A stretch of 64,000 nt of DNA, taken from Burkholderia ambifaria AMMD. GTDB taxonomy: Bacteria; Pseudomonadota; Gammaproteobacteria; Burkholderiales; Burkholderiaceae. The notes beneath the pieces are model-generated. The model did not search any database, had not been told where the DNA came from, and worked only from the letters and a program-made list of their open reading frames with translations. This document shows positions 48,181 to 59,477 of this stretch, one piece after another; position 1 is the first letter of the stretch, and the number at the start of each line of letters is the position of its first letter. The DNA lies in NCBI RefSeq assembly GCF_000203915.1, contig NC_008391.1, positions 124,001 to 188,000 on the forward strand, written 5' to 3'. The position numbers and the translations under genes are program-made.

Positions 48181-51100
48181 ATGCTACAAATGTCACGGCG
48201 CCAGTTCCTGAAGGTGACGGCCACGTCGCTTGCCGGTTCGAGTCTTGCCCTGCTGGGCTTTTCTCCGACCGAAGCGCTTGCCGAAGTCCGACAGTACAAG
48301 CTGGCGCGCACCGTCGAAACCCGCAACACGTGTCCTTATTGTTCAGTGGGTTGCGGCATCCTGATGTATAGCCTCGGTGACGGCGCGAAGAACGCGCAGC
48401 CGAGCATCATTCATATCGAAGGCGATCCCGACCATCCCGTCAACCGCGGCACGCTGTGCCCGAAGGGTGCGAGCCTGATCGATTTTATCCACAGCCCGAG
48501 CCGCCTGACGCATCCCGAATACCGGGCGCCGGGCTCGGACAAGTGGGAGCGCATTTCGTGGGGCGATGCGCTCGACCGGATCGCGAAGCTGATGAAGGCC
48601 GATCGCGACGCGAACTTCGTCGAGACGGCGGAAGACGGCGCGAAGGTCAACCGCTGGCTGACCACCGGCATGCTGGCCGCGTCGGCGGGCAGCAACGAAG
48701 TCGGTTACCTGACGCACAAGGCTGTCCGCAGCCTCGGGATGCTCGTATTCGACAATCAGGCGCGTGTCTGACATGGCCCGACGGTGGCAGGTCTTGCCCC
48801 GACGTTTGGCCGTGGAGCGATGACGAACCATTGGGTCGACATCAAGAACGCGGACGTGATTCTCGTGATGGGCGGCAATGCAGCCGAGGCCCATCCGTGC
48901 GGTTTCAAGTGGGTAACGGAGGCGAAGGCGCACCGCAAGGCGCGGCTGATCGTCGTCGACCCGCGCTTTACGCGTACGGCCTCGGTGGCCGACTACTACG
49001 CGCCGATTCGCACCGGCACCGACATCGTCTTCCTGGGCGGCGTCATCAACTATCTGCTGACGAACGACAAGATTCAGCATGAGTACGTGAAGAACTACAC
49101 GGACTTCTCGTTCATCGTGCGCGAGGATTTCGCGTTCAACGACGGCATCTATTCCGGCTATGACGCCGAGAAGCACGCGTATCCGGACAAATCGAGCTGG
49201 GACTACGAGCGCGGCGACGACGGCTTCGTGAAGGTCGACCCGACGCTGCAGCATCCGCGCTGCGTGTACAACCTGATGAAGCAGCATTACGCGCGCTATA
49301 CGCCGGACATGGTCCAGCAGACGTGCGGCACGCCGAAGGAGAAATTCCTGAAGGTGTGCGAGATGCTCGCGACCACGGCCGTTCCCGGCCGCGCCGGCAC
49401 GGTGCTGTACGCGCTCGGCTGGACCCATCACTCGATCGGCTCCCAGATGATCCGCACCGGCGCGATGGTGCAACTGCTGCTCGGCAACATCGGCATCGCC
49501 GGCGGCGGGATGAACGCGCTGCGCGGCCACTCGAACATCCAGGGCTTGACCGACCTCGGGCTGATGTCGAACCTGCTGCCGGGCTACATGACACTGCCGA
49601 TGCAGGCCGAACAGGATTTCGACGGCTACCTCAAGAAGCGCACGCAGCAGCCGCTGCGGCCCAACCAGCTGAGCTACTGGAAGAACTACAAGGCCTTCCA
49701 CGTGAGCTTCATGAAGTCGTGGTGGGGCGATGCGGCGACCGCCGAGAACAACTGGGGCTACGACTACCTGCCGAAGCTCGACAAGCAGTACGACCTGCTG
49801 CAGGCGATCGAGCTGATGAATGAAGGCAAGATGACCGGCTACATCTGCCAGGGCTTCAACCCGCTCGCGGCGGCGCCGTCTAAGGTGAAGACGGCCGCCG
49901 GGCTCGCGAAGCTGAAGTGGCTCGTCATCATGGATCCGCTCGCGACCGAGACGTCCGAGTTCTGGAAGCATCACGGCGACTACAACGACGTCGACGCGTC
50001 GAAGATCCAGACCGAGGTGTTCCGTCTGCCGACCACCTGCTTCGCGGAGGAAGACGGCTCGCTCGTGAGTTCGAGCCGCGTGCTGCAATGGCACTGGAAG
50101 GGCGCGGAGCCGCCAGGCGAGGCGAAGAGCGATCTCGAGATCATGTCGGGGCTGTTCCTGCGCATGCGCAAGATGTACCAGAAGGACGGCGGCAAGTATC
50201 CGGACCCGATCGTGAACCTGACCTGGCCGTATGCGAACCCGGAAAGCCCGACGCCTGCCGAGCTCGCAATGGAGTTCAACGGGCGTGCGCTTGCCGATCT
50301 GCCGGATCCTAAGGATCCGACGAAGACGCTCGTGAAGAAGGGCGAGCAACTCGCGGCGTTCGCGCAACTGAAGGACGACGGCACGACCGCGAGCGGCTGC
50401 TGGATCTTCTGCGGTGCATGGACGCAGGCCGGCAACCAGATGGGGCGGCGCGACAACTCCGACCCGACCGGCATCGGCCAGACGCTGAACTGGGCGTGGG
50501 CATGGCCCGCGAACCGGCGGATCCTGTACAACCGCGCATCGTGCGACGTGAGCGGCAAGCCGTTCGATCCGACCCGCACGCTGATCGGCTGGAACGGCAG
50601 CGCGTGGAAGGGCCCCGACGTACCGGACTTCAAGGCGGATGAACCACCTGAAAACGGGATGGGGCCGTTCATCATGAATCCGGAAGGCGTCGCGCGCTTC
50701 TTCGCGCGCGCGGGGATGAACGAAGGTCCGTTCCCCGAGCACTACGAGCCGTTCGAGACGCCGCTTGCCGCGAACCCGCTGCACCCGAACAACCCGCAGG
50801 CGCTGAACAATCCGGCCGCCCGCGTGTTCCCGGGTGACCGCGCGTCGTTCGGCAAGGTGTCCGAGTTCCCGCACGTCGCGACGACGTACCGGCTGACCGA
50901 GCATTTCCACTACTGGACCAAGCATGCGCGGCTGAACTCGATCATCCAGCCCGAGCAATTCGTCGAGATCGGCGAGGACCTCGCGAAGGAAGTCGGCGTC
51001 GCGCACGGCGATCGCGTGAAGGTGTCGTCCAAGCGAGGCTACATCGTCGCGGTCGCACTCGTCACGAAGCGGATCAAGCCACTGACGATCGAGGGCAAGA

Positions 51101-51252
51101 AGGTCCAGACGGTCGGCGTCCCGTTGCACTGGGGCTTCAAGGGTCTGACGAAGCCCGGCTATCTCGCCAATACCCTGACTCCGTCCGTAGGCGACGGCAA
51201 CTCGTACACACCGGAATTCAAGTCGTTCCTGGTGAAGGTCGAAAAGGCGTAA
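48181..51252 (+). CDS. fdoG: Formate dehydrogenase major subunit, selenoprotein
   Basis: A 1023-residue molybdopterin enzyme oxidising formate to CO2 in the periplasm. SRRQFLK (residues 5-11) is a twin-arginine signal. C51, C54, C58 and C93 bind a [4Fe-4S] cluster. The frame is interrupted by TGA at 48769-48771 (codon 197) in [22 protein letters not shown], exactly the selenocysteine position of E. coli FdnG/FdoG, so it is read as Sec and ligates Mo or W. Automatic annotation would split it into two genes (48181-48771 and 48784-51252). The reading continues with full similarity to the end. Confidence 0.97.
48769..48814 (+). promoter_or_regulatory. SECIS element for selenocysteine insertion
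   Basis: The UGA is followed by a hairpin: CATGGCC (48772-48778) with GGCCGTG (48808-48814, one wobble) forms the base, and GGCA (48786-48789) with TGCC (48795-48798) the tip, leaving the loop GGTCT. A G-U-containing apical loop of this type is what SelB binds in bacterial formate dehydrogenase mRNAs. Confidence 0.88.
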
Positions 51253-51262
51253 GGGGAAAGAG

Positions 51263-52177
51263 ATGGCATTGCAATCGCTGGATATCAAGCGCGTCTCGGC
51301 CACCACGACGCCGCCGCCCACGGCGCGCGAACCGGTGACCGGGAGCGTCGCGAAGCTGATCGACGTATCGAAGTGCATCGGCTGCAAGGCGTGCCAGACG
51401 GCATGCATGGAGTGGAACGACCTGCGCGACGAGGTCGGCACCAACGTCGGCGTGTACGACAACCCGGCCGACCTGACCGAGCACTCGTGGACGGTGATGC
51501 GGTTCTCCGAATACGAGAACCCGGCCGGCGACCTCGAATGGCTGATCCGCAAGGACGGCTGCATGCACTGCGAGGATCCGGGCTGCCTGAAGGCATGCCC
51601 GTCGCCGGGCGCGATCGTGCAGTACAACAACGGGATCGTCGATTTCCACGAGGAGAACTGCATCGGTTGCGGCTATTGCGTGACCGGCTGCCCGTTCAAT
51701 GTTCCGAGGATTTCGAAGAAGGATCATCGCGCGTACAAGTGCACGCTCTGTTCCGACCGCGTCGCGGTCGGCCAGGAACCGGCCTGCGTGAAGACCTGCC
51801 CGACCGGCGCGATCGTGTTCGGCACCAAGGAGGACATGAAGCAGCACGCGGCCGAGCGGATCGAGGACCTGAAGGAGCGCGGCTTCGAGCATGCGGGGCT
51901 GTACGACCCGCAGGGCGTCGGCGGCACGCACGTGATGTACGTGCTGCACCACGCGGATAAACCGTCGCTGTACCACGGGCTGCCCGACGATCCGTCGATC
52001 AGCCCGATGGTGAGGCTGTGGAAGGGGATCGCGAAGCCGCTCGCGGTCGCCGGCATCGCGCTGACCGCGCTCGCCGGATTCTTCCACTACATCCGCGTCG
52101 GTCCGAACGAGGTCACCGCGGAAGACGAGGCCGCCGCCCGCGACGAGGCGCGACGCATCGAGGAGGACGCAAAATGA
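51263..52177 (+). CDS. fdoH: Formate dehydrogenase iron-sulfur subunit
   Basis: A 304-residue electron-transfer subunit. Four [4Fe-4S] cysteine clusters are visible, beginning [15 protein letters not shown], then [27 protein letters not shown] and [23 protein letters not shown]-terminal membrane helix (about 255-275, [19 protein letters not shown]) anchors it. AAGGGGAAAG precedes the ATG 11 bp after fdoG; its stop overlaps fdoI. Confidence 0.96.
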   Translation: MALQSLDIKRVSATTTPPPTAREPVTGSVAKLIDVSKCIGCKACQTACMEWNDLRDEVGTNVGVYDNPADLTEHSWTVMRFSEYENPAGDLEWLIRKDGCMHCEDPGCLKACPSPGAIVQYNNGIVDFHEENCIGCGYCVTGCPFNVPRISKKDHRAYKCTLCSDRVAVGQEPACVKTCPTGAIVFGTKEDMKQHAAERIEDLKERGFEHAGLYDPQGVGGTHVMYVLHHADKPSLYHGLPDDPSISPMVRLWKGIAKPLAVAGIALTALAGFFHYIRVGPNEVTAEDEAAARDEARRIEEDAK

Positions 52178-52800
52178 AGCACGACGACCCCAACCTGATC
52201 GTCCGCTACACGGCGAACGAGCGCACGAACCACTGGATCACCGCGATCACCTTCGTGCTGCTCGCGTTGTCCGGGCTCGCGCTGTTCCATCCGTCGATGT
52301 TCTGGCTCACCGCGCTGTTCGGCGGCGGCCAGTGGACGCGGATCCTGCATCCGTTCATCGGCCTCGTGATGTTCGTGTCGTTCGCGATTCTCGTGGTGCG
52401 CTTCTGGCACCACAACGTGCTCGACGCGGACGATCGGCAGTGGCTGAGGCAGATCGACGACGTGGTGACCAACCGGGAAGACAGGCTGCCGCCCGTCGGG
52501 CGCTATAACGCCGGACAGAAGCTGCTATTCTTCACGTTGGTGGCGTGCCTGCTGCTGCTCCTGCTGTCGGGGATCGTGATCTGGCGGCGCTACTTCTCGT
52601 TCTACTTCCCGATCGGGGTGATCCGCGCGGCCGCTGTCGTGCATGCCGTGGCGGCTTTCGTGCTGATCGTGAGCATCATCGTGCACATTTACGCGGCGTT
52701 GTGGGTGAAGGGTTCGATCGGCGCGATGGTGCGCGGCACCGTCACGCTGGGCTGGGCCCGCAAGCATCACCCGAAGTGGTTCCGTGAAAGCGTGAAATAA
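52174..52800 (+). CDS. fdoI: Formate dehydrogenase cytochrome b556 subunit
   Basis: A 208-residue membrane protein with four helices. It carries the two haem b groups and passes electrons to quinone. His residues in [35 protein letters not shown] and [23 protein letters not shown] fit the ligands of the FdnI family. The ATG overlaps the fdoH stop (ATGA) and follows AGGAGG. Confidence 0.94.
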   Translation: MKHDDPNLIVRYTANERTNHWITAITFVLLALSGLALFHPSMFWLTALFGGGQWTRILHPFIGLVMFVSFAILVVRFWHHNVLDADDRQWLRQIDDVVTNREDRLPPVGRYNAGQKLLFFTLVACLLLLLLSGIVIWRRYFSFYFPIGVIRAAAVVHAVAAFVLIVSIIVHIYAALWVKGSIGAMVRGTVTLGWARKHHPKWFRESVK

Positions 52801-52907
52801 CGCACCGGAGCGGAACGGTTCGCCGATTGCGGCGTACCGTTCCGCCACCCGCCGGAATCGCCAGAAGCGCCGATTCGTCGGCGCTTACTTATTTGGAAGA
52901 CATATTT

Positions 52908-53843
52908 GTGACACAACGCATTCTCGAACCGACCGAGATCTCGGCGCTCGATCATTCGGCCATTCCGCGCTTTCGCCTGCCGGAGCGCGCCACCGTGTTT
53001 TCGGCGCGCGCCGCGCGCCTGCGCAAGCTGGCCGACCTGAACCCGATCAGCGGCTACCTGCGGCTGATGGCCACGGTCGCCGATGCCCAGCATGCGACGC
53101 TGCAGACGCTCGAGCTGCCGCTGCCGTCGAAGGAAGCGATCGCTCGTGCGCAGCAGCATTCGATGCCGCTCGTGCCGGCGCTCGGCGGCGAGCGCGATCC
53201 GCGCTGGCGCGCGGTGCTGTATGAGCTGCTCGACCGCGTCGAAGGCGCCGGGCTCGTCAACCCGCAGCTCGCGAAGCTGCTCGACCGGCTGCGCCTGATG
53301 TCGCCCGCCGAACTCGATGCGCAGGCCGAGGCGATCCTCGCGCTGCGCTTCGCCGAGGTCGACCCGGCCACCGCGCCGTTCCTGATGGCCGCGCTGCAGG
53401 TCGTCTGGACCGATCTCGCGAGCCGCATCGCGCCGGCCGAGATCCCGTATCTCGACCAGCCGGGGCTGTGCCCCGTGTGCGGCACGCATCCGGTCGCGAG
53501 CGTCGTGCGCGTCGGCGGCCAGTTCCAGGGCTACCGTTTCCTGCAGTGCGGGCTGTGCACGACCGAGTGGCACATGGTGCGTACGAAATGCTCGCACTGC
53601 GACTCGACCAAGGGCATCGCTTACCACGGGATCGAGGGCGGCAGCGAAGCCATCAAGGCCGAATCGTGCGACGAATGCAAGACTTATCGCAAGATCGGCT
53701 ACCAGGAGAAGGACTACGAGTTCGAGCCGCTCGCGGACGATCTCGCGAGCCTCACGCTCGACCTGCTGATGAACGAAGCCGGCTACCAGCGCAGTTCGCC
53801 GAACCCGCTGCTGTGGCCGGACATGTCGCGCGAAACGGATTGA
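52908..53843 (+). CDS. fdhE: Formate dehydrogenase maturation protein FdhE
   Basis: A 311-residue cytoplasmic factor needed for active formate dehydrogenase. Four CxxC motifs in the C-terminal half ([32 protein letters not shown]) bind rubredoxin-like iron. GTG start chosen at 52908 ([20 protein letters not shown]), preceded by GGAAGA; the earlier in-frame ATG lies in the gap after fdoI and has no site. Confidence 0.93.
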   Translation: MTQRILEPTEISALDHSAIPRFRLPERATVFSARAARLRKLADLNPISGYLRLMATVADAQHATLQTLELPLPSKEAIARAQQHSMPLVPALGGERDPRWRAVLYELLDRVEGAGLVNPQLAKLLDRLRLMSPAELDAQAEAILALRFAEVDPATAPFLMAALQVVWTDLASRIAPAEIPYLDQPGLCPVCGTHPVASVVRVGGQFQGYRFLQCGLCTTEWHMVRTKCSHCDSTKGIAYHGIEGGSEAIKAESCDECKTYRKIGYQEKDYEFEPLADDLASLTLDLLMNEAGYQRSSPNPLLWPDMSRETD

Positions 53844-53919
53844 CGGCAGGCAGCCGGGGCGGGCGCGCGAGCACCGGCGCCGGCGGCCGCCCCCCTCATG
53901 GAAATGGAGCCACCCCTAC

Positions 53920-55356
53920 GTGAGCGAACCGGGTTTGAATGAACTGAATGCCGTCCTCGCGCGCGTACCGTCGGTCGAGCGCGTGCTGTCGTCGGCGCCA
54001 CTGCAGCCGCTGCTCGCCGACTATGGCCGCACGCGCGTGCTGAACGCGGTGCGCGCCGAACTCGAACGCTGGCGTACCGCCGCGCAGCAGGATCCGGCGG
54101 CGGCCGAGCCGCTCGACGAGCCGCGCATCGCGGCAGCGGTCGCCCGCACGCTGGCGGCGCGGAGCGCGGGCGCCGTGCGCGCGGTGTACAACCTGACGGG
54201 CACCGTGCTGCACACCAATCTCGGGCGCGCGCTGTTGCCCGACGACGCGGTGCGCGCGGTGGTCGACGCGCTTACGCAGCCTGTGAATCTCGAATTCGAT
54301 CTCGCCACCGGCCGCCGCGGCGACCGCGACGATCTGATCGACGATCTGCTGTGCGAACTGACCGGCGCGCAAGCCGCGACCGTCGTCAACAACAATGCCG
54401 CGGCCGTGCTGCTCACGCTGTCGGCGCTGGCAACGAAGAAGGAAGTCGTCGTGTCGCGCGGCGAACTGGTCGAGATCGGCGGCGCATTCCGCATTCCGGA
54501 CATCATGAGCCGCGCCGGTGCGAAGCTGCATGAAGTCGGCACGACCAACCGCACCCATCTGCGCGACTACGCCGAGGCCATCGGCCCGCGCACGGCGATG
54601 CTGATGAAGGTGCACTGCAGCAATTACGCGATCAGCGGCTTCACGAAGGAAGTGACGCTGGCCGAACTCGCGCCGCTTGCGCGCGAGCACGGGCTGCCGG
54701 TGGCGGTCGATCTCGGCAGCGGCACGCTCGCCGATCTGTCGCAATGGGGCCTGCCGCACGAGACGACCGTGCAGGAAACCATCGCGGCCGGCGCGGACCT
54801 CGTCACGTTCAGCGGCGACAAGCTGCTCGGCGGGCCGCAAGCCGGCCTGATCGTCGGCGATCGCGCGCTCGTTGCGAAGATCAAGAAACACCCGCTCAAG
54901 CGCGCGCTGCGCGTCGGCAAGCTGACGCTCGCCGCGCTCGAACCCGTGCTCCGGCTCTACCAGGCGCCGGAATTTCTGTGCGAGCGGCTCACGACGCTGC
55001 GGCTGCTGACGCGGCCGCAACGCGACATCACCGAGGCCGCCCAGCGCGTGCGTCCGGCGTTGCAGGCCGCTCTCGGCAGCGGCTTCGACGTGCGCGTCGA
55101 GCCGATGTTCAGCCAGATCGGCAGCGGTGCGCTGCCGCTCGATCAGTTGCCGAGCGCCGGGCTCGTCGTGCGCACGCCGGACGGCAAGCGCGGCGGCCGT
55201 GCGCTCGCGCAGCTCGAGAAGCGGCTGCGCGAATGGCCGCGTCCGGTGATCGGCCGCGTGGCCGACAATGCGCTGCGACTCGATCTGCGTTGCCTCGAAG
55301 CGGCCGACGAAGCGACATTCGTCGCGCAATGCGTGCGGATCGAAAAGGCCCACTGA
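53920..55356 (+). CDS. selA: L-seryl-tRNA(Sec) selenium transferase
   Basis: A 478-residue PLP enzyme that converts Ser-tRNA(Sec) to Sec-tRNA(Sec) with selenophosphate. The PLP lysine is in [35 protein letters not shown] and [15 protein letters not shown] are typical. GTG start with GGAG upstream. Its stop immediately precedes the selB ATG, so they are coupled. Confidence 0.96.
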   Translation: MSEPGLNELNAVLARVPSVERVLSSAPLQPLLADYGRTRVLNAVRAELERWRTAAQQDPAAAEPLDEPRIAAAVARTLAARSAGAVRAVYNLTGTVLHTNLGRALLPDDAVRAVVDALTQPVNLEFDLATGRRGDRDDLIDDLLCELTGAQAATVVNNNAAAVLLTLSALATKKEVVVSRGELVEIGGAFRIPDIMSRAGAKLHEVGTTNRTHLRDYAEAIGPRTAMLMKVHCSNYAISGFTKEVTLAELAPLAREHGLPVAVDLGSGTLADLSQWGLPHETTVQETIAAGADLVTFSGDKLLGGPQAGLIVGDRALVAKIKKHPLKRALRVGKLTLAALEPVLRLYQAPEFLCERLTTLRLLTRPQRDITEAAQRVRPALQAALGSGFDVRVEPMFSQIGSGALPLDQLPSAGLVVRTPDGKRGGRALAQLEKRLREWPRPVIGRVADNALRLDLRCLEAADEATFVAQCVRIEKAH

Positions 55357-57282
55357 ATGATCGTCGGGACTGCAGGACATATCGATCACGGCAAGACGAC
55401 GCTCGTGCGGGCGCTGACGGGCGTCGACACCGACCGCTTGAAGGAAGAGAAGGCGCGCGGCATCTCGATCGAGCTCGGCTATGCGTATACGCCGCTCGAG
55501 AACGGCGACGTGCTCGGCCTGATCGACGTGCCCGGCCACGAGAAGCTGGTTCATACGATGGCGGCCGGTGCTTGCGGAATCGACTTCGCGCTGCTCGTGA
55601 TCGCCGCCGACGACGGCGTGATGCCGCAGACCCGCGAGCATCTCGCGATCCTGCAACTGCTCGGTGTGACGCATGGCGCGGTCGCGCTGACGAAGTGCGA
55701 TCGCGTCGACCCCGCGCGCGTGGCGGCGGTGCGCGACGAGATCACCGCGTGGCTGCACGGCTCGACGCTCGATGGCGCGCCGCTCTTCGAAACCTGCGCG
55801 ACGCGCGACGACGATCCGGGCGTCGCCGCATTGAAGCGTTTCCTCGCGGATGCGGCGCTCGCATGGCGCGCGCGCCGCGACGACGGCCTGTTCCGGCTCG
55901 CGGTCGATCGCGTGTTTACGCTCGCCGGGCAGGGCACCGTCGTGACGGGCACCGCGTTCGCGGGCCGCGTCGCGACCGGCGGCACGCTCGCGGTCGTGCG
56001 CACCGGCGGCGCGGCGCGCGTGCGCAGCATCCATGCGCAGAACCGACCGGTCGACGCGGGCCGCGCGGGCGAGCGCTGCGCGCTGAACCTGGCAGGCGTC
56101 GACAAGGCGGACGTCGAACGTGGCGATACCGTCGCGGATGCACGGCTCGTCGCGACGTCGCCGCGGCTTGACGTCGAACTGACGCTGCTGGCCGACGCGG
56201 GGCTCACGCTGACGCACTGGGCGCCGCTGCACGTGCATCTCGGCACGCTGCATCGCGTCGCGCATGTCGCGCTGCTCGACGGCGATACGCTCGCGGCCGG
56301 CCAGAAGATGCGCGTGCAACTGGTGTTCGACGAACCCGTGTTCGCGCTGCCGAGCGATCACTTCATCGTTCGCAATCCGCAAGCGACGCGCACCGTCGGC
56401 GGCGGCCGCGTGCTCGACCCGTTCGGTCCCGCGCGCAAGCGCCGCACGCCTGCGCGCCGCGCATGGCTCGACGCACTGGCGGCGTGGCTCGACGAAGGGC
56501 GGCTCGATGCGCTGCTCGCGCAGGCGCCGCTCGGTATCGCCCGAACGATGCTCACGCACCTCACCGGGTTTGCGCCCGACGTGCTCGCGTTGCCGGACGA
56601 CGCGCTCGCGATCGGCCAGCGCGACGCCGCGTCGAACGACGGCACGGTGATGGCGCGGGCGCACTGGCTGGCGCTGCAGGCGCGCACGATCGACACGTTG
56701 CGCGCGTATCACGAGCGCGTGCCGGACGAGCAGGGGCTCGACGCGGCACGTCTGCGGCGGATGGTGGCGCCGCTCGTCGGCGATGCGCTGTGGCGTGCGC
56801 TCGTCGATGCGCTGGTGGACGGCGGGGAGGTCGCGCGTAGCGGGCCCTGGCTGCATCTGCCGTCGCATTCGGTGAGTTTCGATGCGCGCGAGGAAGCGCT
56901 GGCGCGGCAACTGCTGCCGCTGATCCACGCCGGGCGCTTCGATCCGCCGTGGGTGCGCGATCTGGCGCGCGACACGGGCACGGCGGAGGAGGCCGTGCGG
57001 TCGCTGCTGCGCAAGCTCGCGCGGCGCGGCGACGTGCAGCAGGTCGTGCGTGACCTGTTCTATCACGCGGATATCGTGCGCGAGCTGGCCGGGCTCGTTG
57101 CGGATCTCGCGCCGACGCGCGGCGGCGGGCTCGATGCGGCGACGTTTCGCGATGCGACGGGGCTTGGCCGCAAGCGTGCGATCCAGATTCTCGAGTTCTT
57201 CGATCGGGTTGGGTATACTCGCTTCCACCGCGATCTCCACTTCCTGCGGCCTGACAGCGGTTGGGCGAGTATTCAGGCGTAA
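55357..57282 (+). CDS. selB: Selenocysteine-specific elongation factor
   Basis: A 641-residue GTPase that delivers Sec-tRNA(Sec) to the UGA/SECIS site. The G motifs are present: GTAGHIDHGKTTLVRAL (G1), the switch DTDRLKEEKARGISIELGY, DVPGHEKLVHTM (G3) and TKCD (G4). C-terminal winged-helix domains (about 460-641; LARRGDVQQVVRDLFYH and GLGRKRAIQILEFFDRVG) bind the SECIS loop. selC follows 42 nt later. Confidence 0.96.
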   Translation: MIVGTAGHIDHGKTTLVRALTGVDTDRLKEEKARGISIELGYAYTPLENGDVLGLIDVPGHEKLVHTMAAGACGIDFALLVIAADDGVMPQTREHLAILQLLGVTHGAVALTKCDRVDPARVAAVRDEITAWLHGSTLDGAPLFETCATRDDDPGVAALKRFLADAALAWRARRDDGLFRLAVDRVFTLAGQGTVVTGTAFAGRVATGGTLAVVRTGGAARVRSIHAQNRPVDAGRAGERCALNLAGVDKADVERGDTVADARLVATSPRLDVELTLLADAGLTLTHWAPLHVHLGTLHRVAHVALLDGDTLAAGQKMRVQLVFDEPVFALPSDHFIVRNPQATRTVGGGRVLDPFGPARKRRTPARRAWLDALAAWLDEGRLDALLAQAPLGIARTMLTHLTGFAPDVLALPDDALAIGQRDAASNDGTVMARAHWLALQARTIDTLRAYHERVPDEQGLDAARLRRMVAPLVGDALWRALVDALVDGGEVARSGPWLHLPSHSVSFDAREEALARQLLPLIHAGRFDPPWVRDLARDTGTAEEAVRSLLRKLARRGDVQQVVRDLFYHADIVRELAGLVADLAPTRGGGLDAATFRDATGLGRKRAIQILEFFDRVGYTRFHRDLHFLRPDSGWASIQA

Positions 57283-57324
57283 CGCGCTCGGCGTTCTTCT
57301 CGTTCTTGTGGTTCTTCTCTCGTC

Positions 57325-57420
57325 GGAAGGCATTCGTATCCGGTGGTACGGCTGGACTTCAAATCCAGTTGGGGGTGTCAGACACTCCCGGGTCGGTTCG
57401 ACTCCGGCTGCCTTCCGCCA
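57325..57420 (+). tRNA. selC: tRNA-Sec, anticodon TCA
   Basis: A 96-nt tRNA with the long acceptor and extra arm typical of selenocysteine tRNA. Acceptor arms are GGAAGGC (57325-57331) and GCCTTCC, with G discriminator and encoded CCA. The anticodon stem CTGGA/TCCAG holds TCA at 57359-57361. The extra arm is the GGGTGTC/GACACTC hairpin, and GGTTCGACTCC is the T arm. Confidence 0.97.
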
Positions 57421-57579
57421 TTTGGTTTGCCAGTGGCCGACTTTCCGGCGATTGTGTAGGCATCCATAAAACTTCCGCCTGGAAGTCAATTGGTTTGCCG
57501 GGGAAAAGCGGAGCCGGCCGTGAGCCGGCGCGTTCCGTACGGTTCGCCGTTTCATGAGGGTCGTGCTTTCGGCCGGGCG

Positions 57580-58596
57580 TTACACGTACCAATCCAGCGT
57601 CTTCACGATCCCCGTTTCGAAGCTCTCCGCCGGCCGCCATTGCAGTTCGCGCGCGAGCTTCCCAGCATCGATCGCATACCGCCGATCGTGACCAGGGCGA
57701 TCGGTGACGAACCGGACGAGGCGCGCATGCGGTGCACGTTCGGGCCGCCGCTCGTCGAGCAGCACACAGATCAGCGCGACGATGTCGACGTTGCGCCATT
57801 CGTTCCAGCCGCCGACGTTGTAGGTCTCGCCGACCGTCCCGCGCCGGATGACCGCGTCGATCGCGCGGCAATGGTCATCGACGTACAGCCAGTCGCGCAC
57901 GTTTGCGCCGTCCCCGTACACGGGGATGTCGGTGCCGTCGACGCAATGACGGATCACGGTCGGAATGAACTTCTCGCCGTGCTGACGCGGCCCATAATTG
58001 TTCGAGCAGTTCGTCGTGGTGACGGGCAATCCGTACGTATGGAAATACGCCCGTACGAGATGGTCCGAGCTTGCCTTGGTGGCCGAGTACGGAGAATTCG
58101 GCGCATAAGGCGTCGTTTCTGAAAACGGTGGATCGTCGGGGCCCAGCGAACCGTACACCTCGTCGGTGCCGATATGGTGAAAGCGGCGCCGCGCGTGGGC
58201 GTCGGTCCTGCCCAGTTTTTGATCGTTCAACCAAAGCTCGCGGCACGCATCGAGCAGCGTCCAGGTACCGAGCACGTTCGTGCGGACGAATTCGCCGGGA
58301 CCGTCGATCGAGCGGTCGACGTGGCTTTCGGCCGCGAAGTGGACGACGGTGTCGATCGCGTGGTCGCGCAACAGCGACTCGACGAGCGGTCGGTCGCAGA
58401 TGTCGCCGCGGACGAACCGATGACGATCGGCCCCCGGCATGTCGTCGCCAAGATTGTCGAGGCTGCCCGCATAGGTCAGAAGATCCAGCGTGACGACGCT
58501 GACCTGCGGATCGCTGTCGAGCAGATGACGCACGAAATTGGCGCCGATGAAACCGGCGCCGCCCGTAACCAGCACGTGTTTCGGTCGATAGCTCAT
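57580..58596 (-). CDS. rfbB: dTDP-glucose 4,6-dehydratase
   Basis: A 338-residue extended SDR. VTGGAGFIGANFVRHLL is the NAD loop, HFAAESHVDRSIDGP and HIGTDEVYGSLG carry the catalytic Thr/Asp/Glu, and PYSATKASSDHLVRAYFHTYGLP the Tyr/Lys. It forms dTDP-4-keto-6-deoxyglucose. Start at MSYRPKHVLV; its ATGA overlaps the rfbD stop. Last gene of the rml operon, ending about 160 bp from selC. Confidence 0.96.
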   Translation of the reverse strand: MSYRPKHVLVTGGAGFIGANFVRHLLDSDPQVSVVTLDLLTYAGSLDNLGDDMPGADRHRFVRGDICDRPLVESLLRDHAIDTVVHFAAESHVDRSIDGPGEFVRTNVLGTWTLLDACRELWLNDQKLGRTDAHARRRFHHIGTDEVYGSLGPDDPPFSETTPYAPNSPYSATKASSDHLVRAYFHTYGLPVTTTNCSNNYGPRQHGEKFIPTVIRHCVDGTDIPVYGDGANVRDWLYVDDHCRAIDAVIRRGTVGETYNVGGWNEWRNVDIVALICVLLDERRPERAPHARLVRFVTDRPGHDRRYAIDAGKLARELQWRPAESFETGIVKTLDWYV

Positions 58597-59477
58597 GACG
58601 TTCGCTTCCAGGTGGCAAGCACTTCGGTGAGGCCCGCGAGCCACGATGGCGATTCGATGCCGAAGTGTTCTCGCAGGCGGCTGCAGTCGAGCGCGGAATT
58701 CGCCGGTCTCGGCGCAGGCAACGGATAGGCGTCGGTTCGGATCGGCCGTACGACAGGCACGCGATCGATGAGGCCCGTGCGCCGCGCCTCGGTGAAGATC
58801 GTCTCTGCGAAGCCGTGCCACGTCGTCACCGGCGTGCCGCACAGGTGATAGGTGCCCCAGCGCAGCGTTTCACCGGCCCGGTATCGCGCCGCGATCGTCA
58901 GCAGCGTGTCGGCGATCGCACCGGCATGCGTCGGGCCGCCGTACTGATCGGCGACGACGCCGACGACGTCGCGCTCGCGCCCGACGCGCAGCATGGTTCG
59001 CACGAAATTGTTGCCGTGCGCGCCGAATACCCATGCGACGCGCAGAATCAGATGACGGTCGGGCAGTCGCTCGCGCACCGCTTCCTCGCCCGCGAGCTTG
59101 CTGCAGCCGTACACGCCGAGCGGCGCGACGGCGGCGGTTTCCGCATACGCGCCTGGCATGCGGCCGTCGAACACATAGTCGGTCGATAGATGGATCAACG
59201 GAATGCCGAGCGCCGCGCAGGCGTTGGCCAGCACGGCCGGCCCGTCGCGGTTCGCCTGCCAGGCGGCATCGGGCTCGGTCTCCGCCCGGTCGACGGCGGT
59301 CCATCCCGCGGCGTTGATCACGAGCGCGGCGCGGTGTTCCTCAAGCGCGCGGCGCACCGCGTCCGCATCGGCGATGTCGAGCGCGGCACGCGACAGTCCG
59401 ACGAGCGGCTGCTCGCCCGCGCGCAGCACCAGTTCGCGGCCCACCTGGCCGAGTGCGCCGGTCACCACGATCGTCAT
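58593..59477 (-). CDS. rfbD: dTDP-4-dehydrorhamnose reductase
   Basis: A 294-residue SDR-like enzyme for the last step to dTDP-L-rhamnose. VTGALGQVGRELV opens it, INAAGWTAVDRAETEPDAAW and LSTDYVFDG are RmlD motifs, and GVYGCSKLAGEEAV contains the Tyr/Lys pair. It overlaps rfbC by 4 nt at its start and rfbB at its end. Confidence 0.95.
   Translation of the reverse strand: MTIVVTGALGQVGRELVLRAGEQPLVGLSRAALDIADADAVRRALEEHRAALVINAAGWTAVDRAETEPDAAWQANRDGPAVLANACAALGIPLIHLSTDYVFDGRMPGAYAETAAVAPLGVYGCSKLAGEEAVRERLPDRHLILRVAWVFGAHGNNFVRTMLRVGRERDVVGVVADQYGGPTHAGAIADTLLTIAARYRAGETLRWGTYHLCGTPVTTWHGFAETIFTEARRTGLIDRVPVVRPIRTDAYPLPAPRPANSALDCSRLREHFGIESPSWLAGLTEVLATWKRTS

Noticed and set aside
48769..48771. 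Stop codon in the formate dehydrogenase gene as a frameshift or pseudogene mark
   Set aside because: The TGA is at the selenocysteine position of the family, is followed by a SECIS hairpin, and selA, selB and selC are in the same cluster.
48343..51663. A 1106-residue open frame on the minus strand opposite fdoG and fdoH
   Set aside because: It is an antisense product of GC-rich codon bias. The plus strand encodes well-conserved formate dehydrogenase subunits over the same bases.
53896..57555. A 1219-residue minus-strand frame opposite selA and selB
   Set aside because: Arg/Ala/His-rich composition without any domain; the plus-strand genes have all family motifs.
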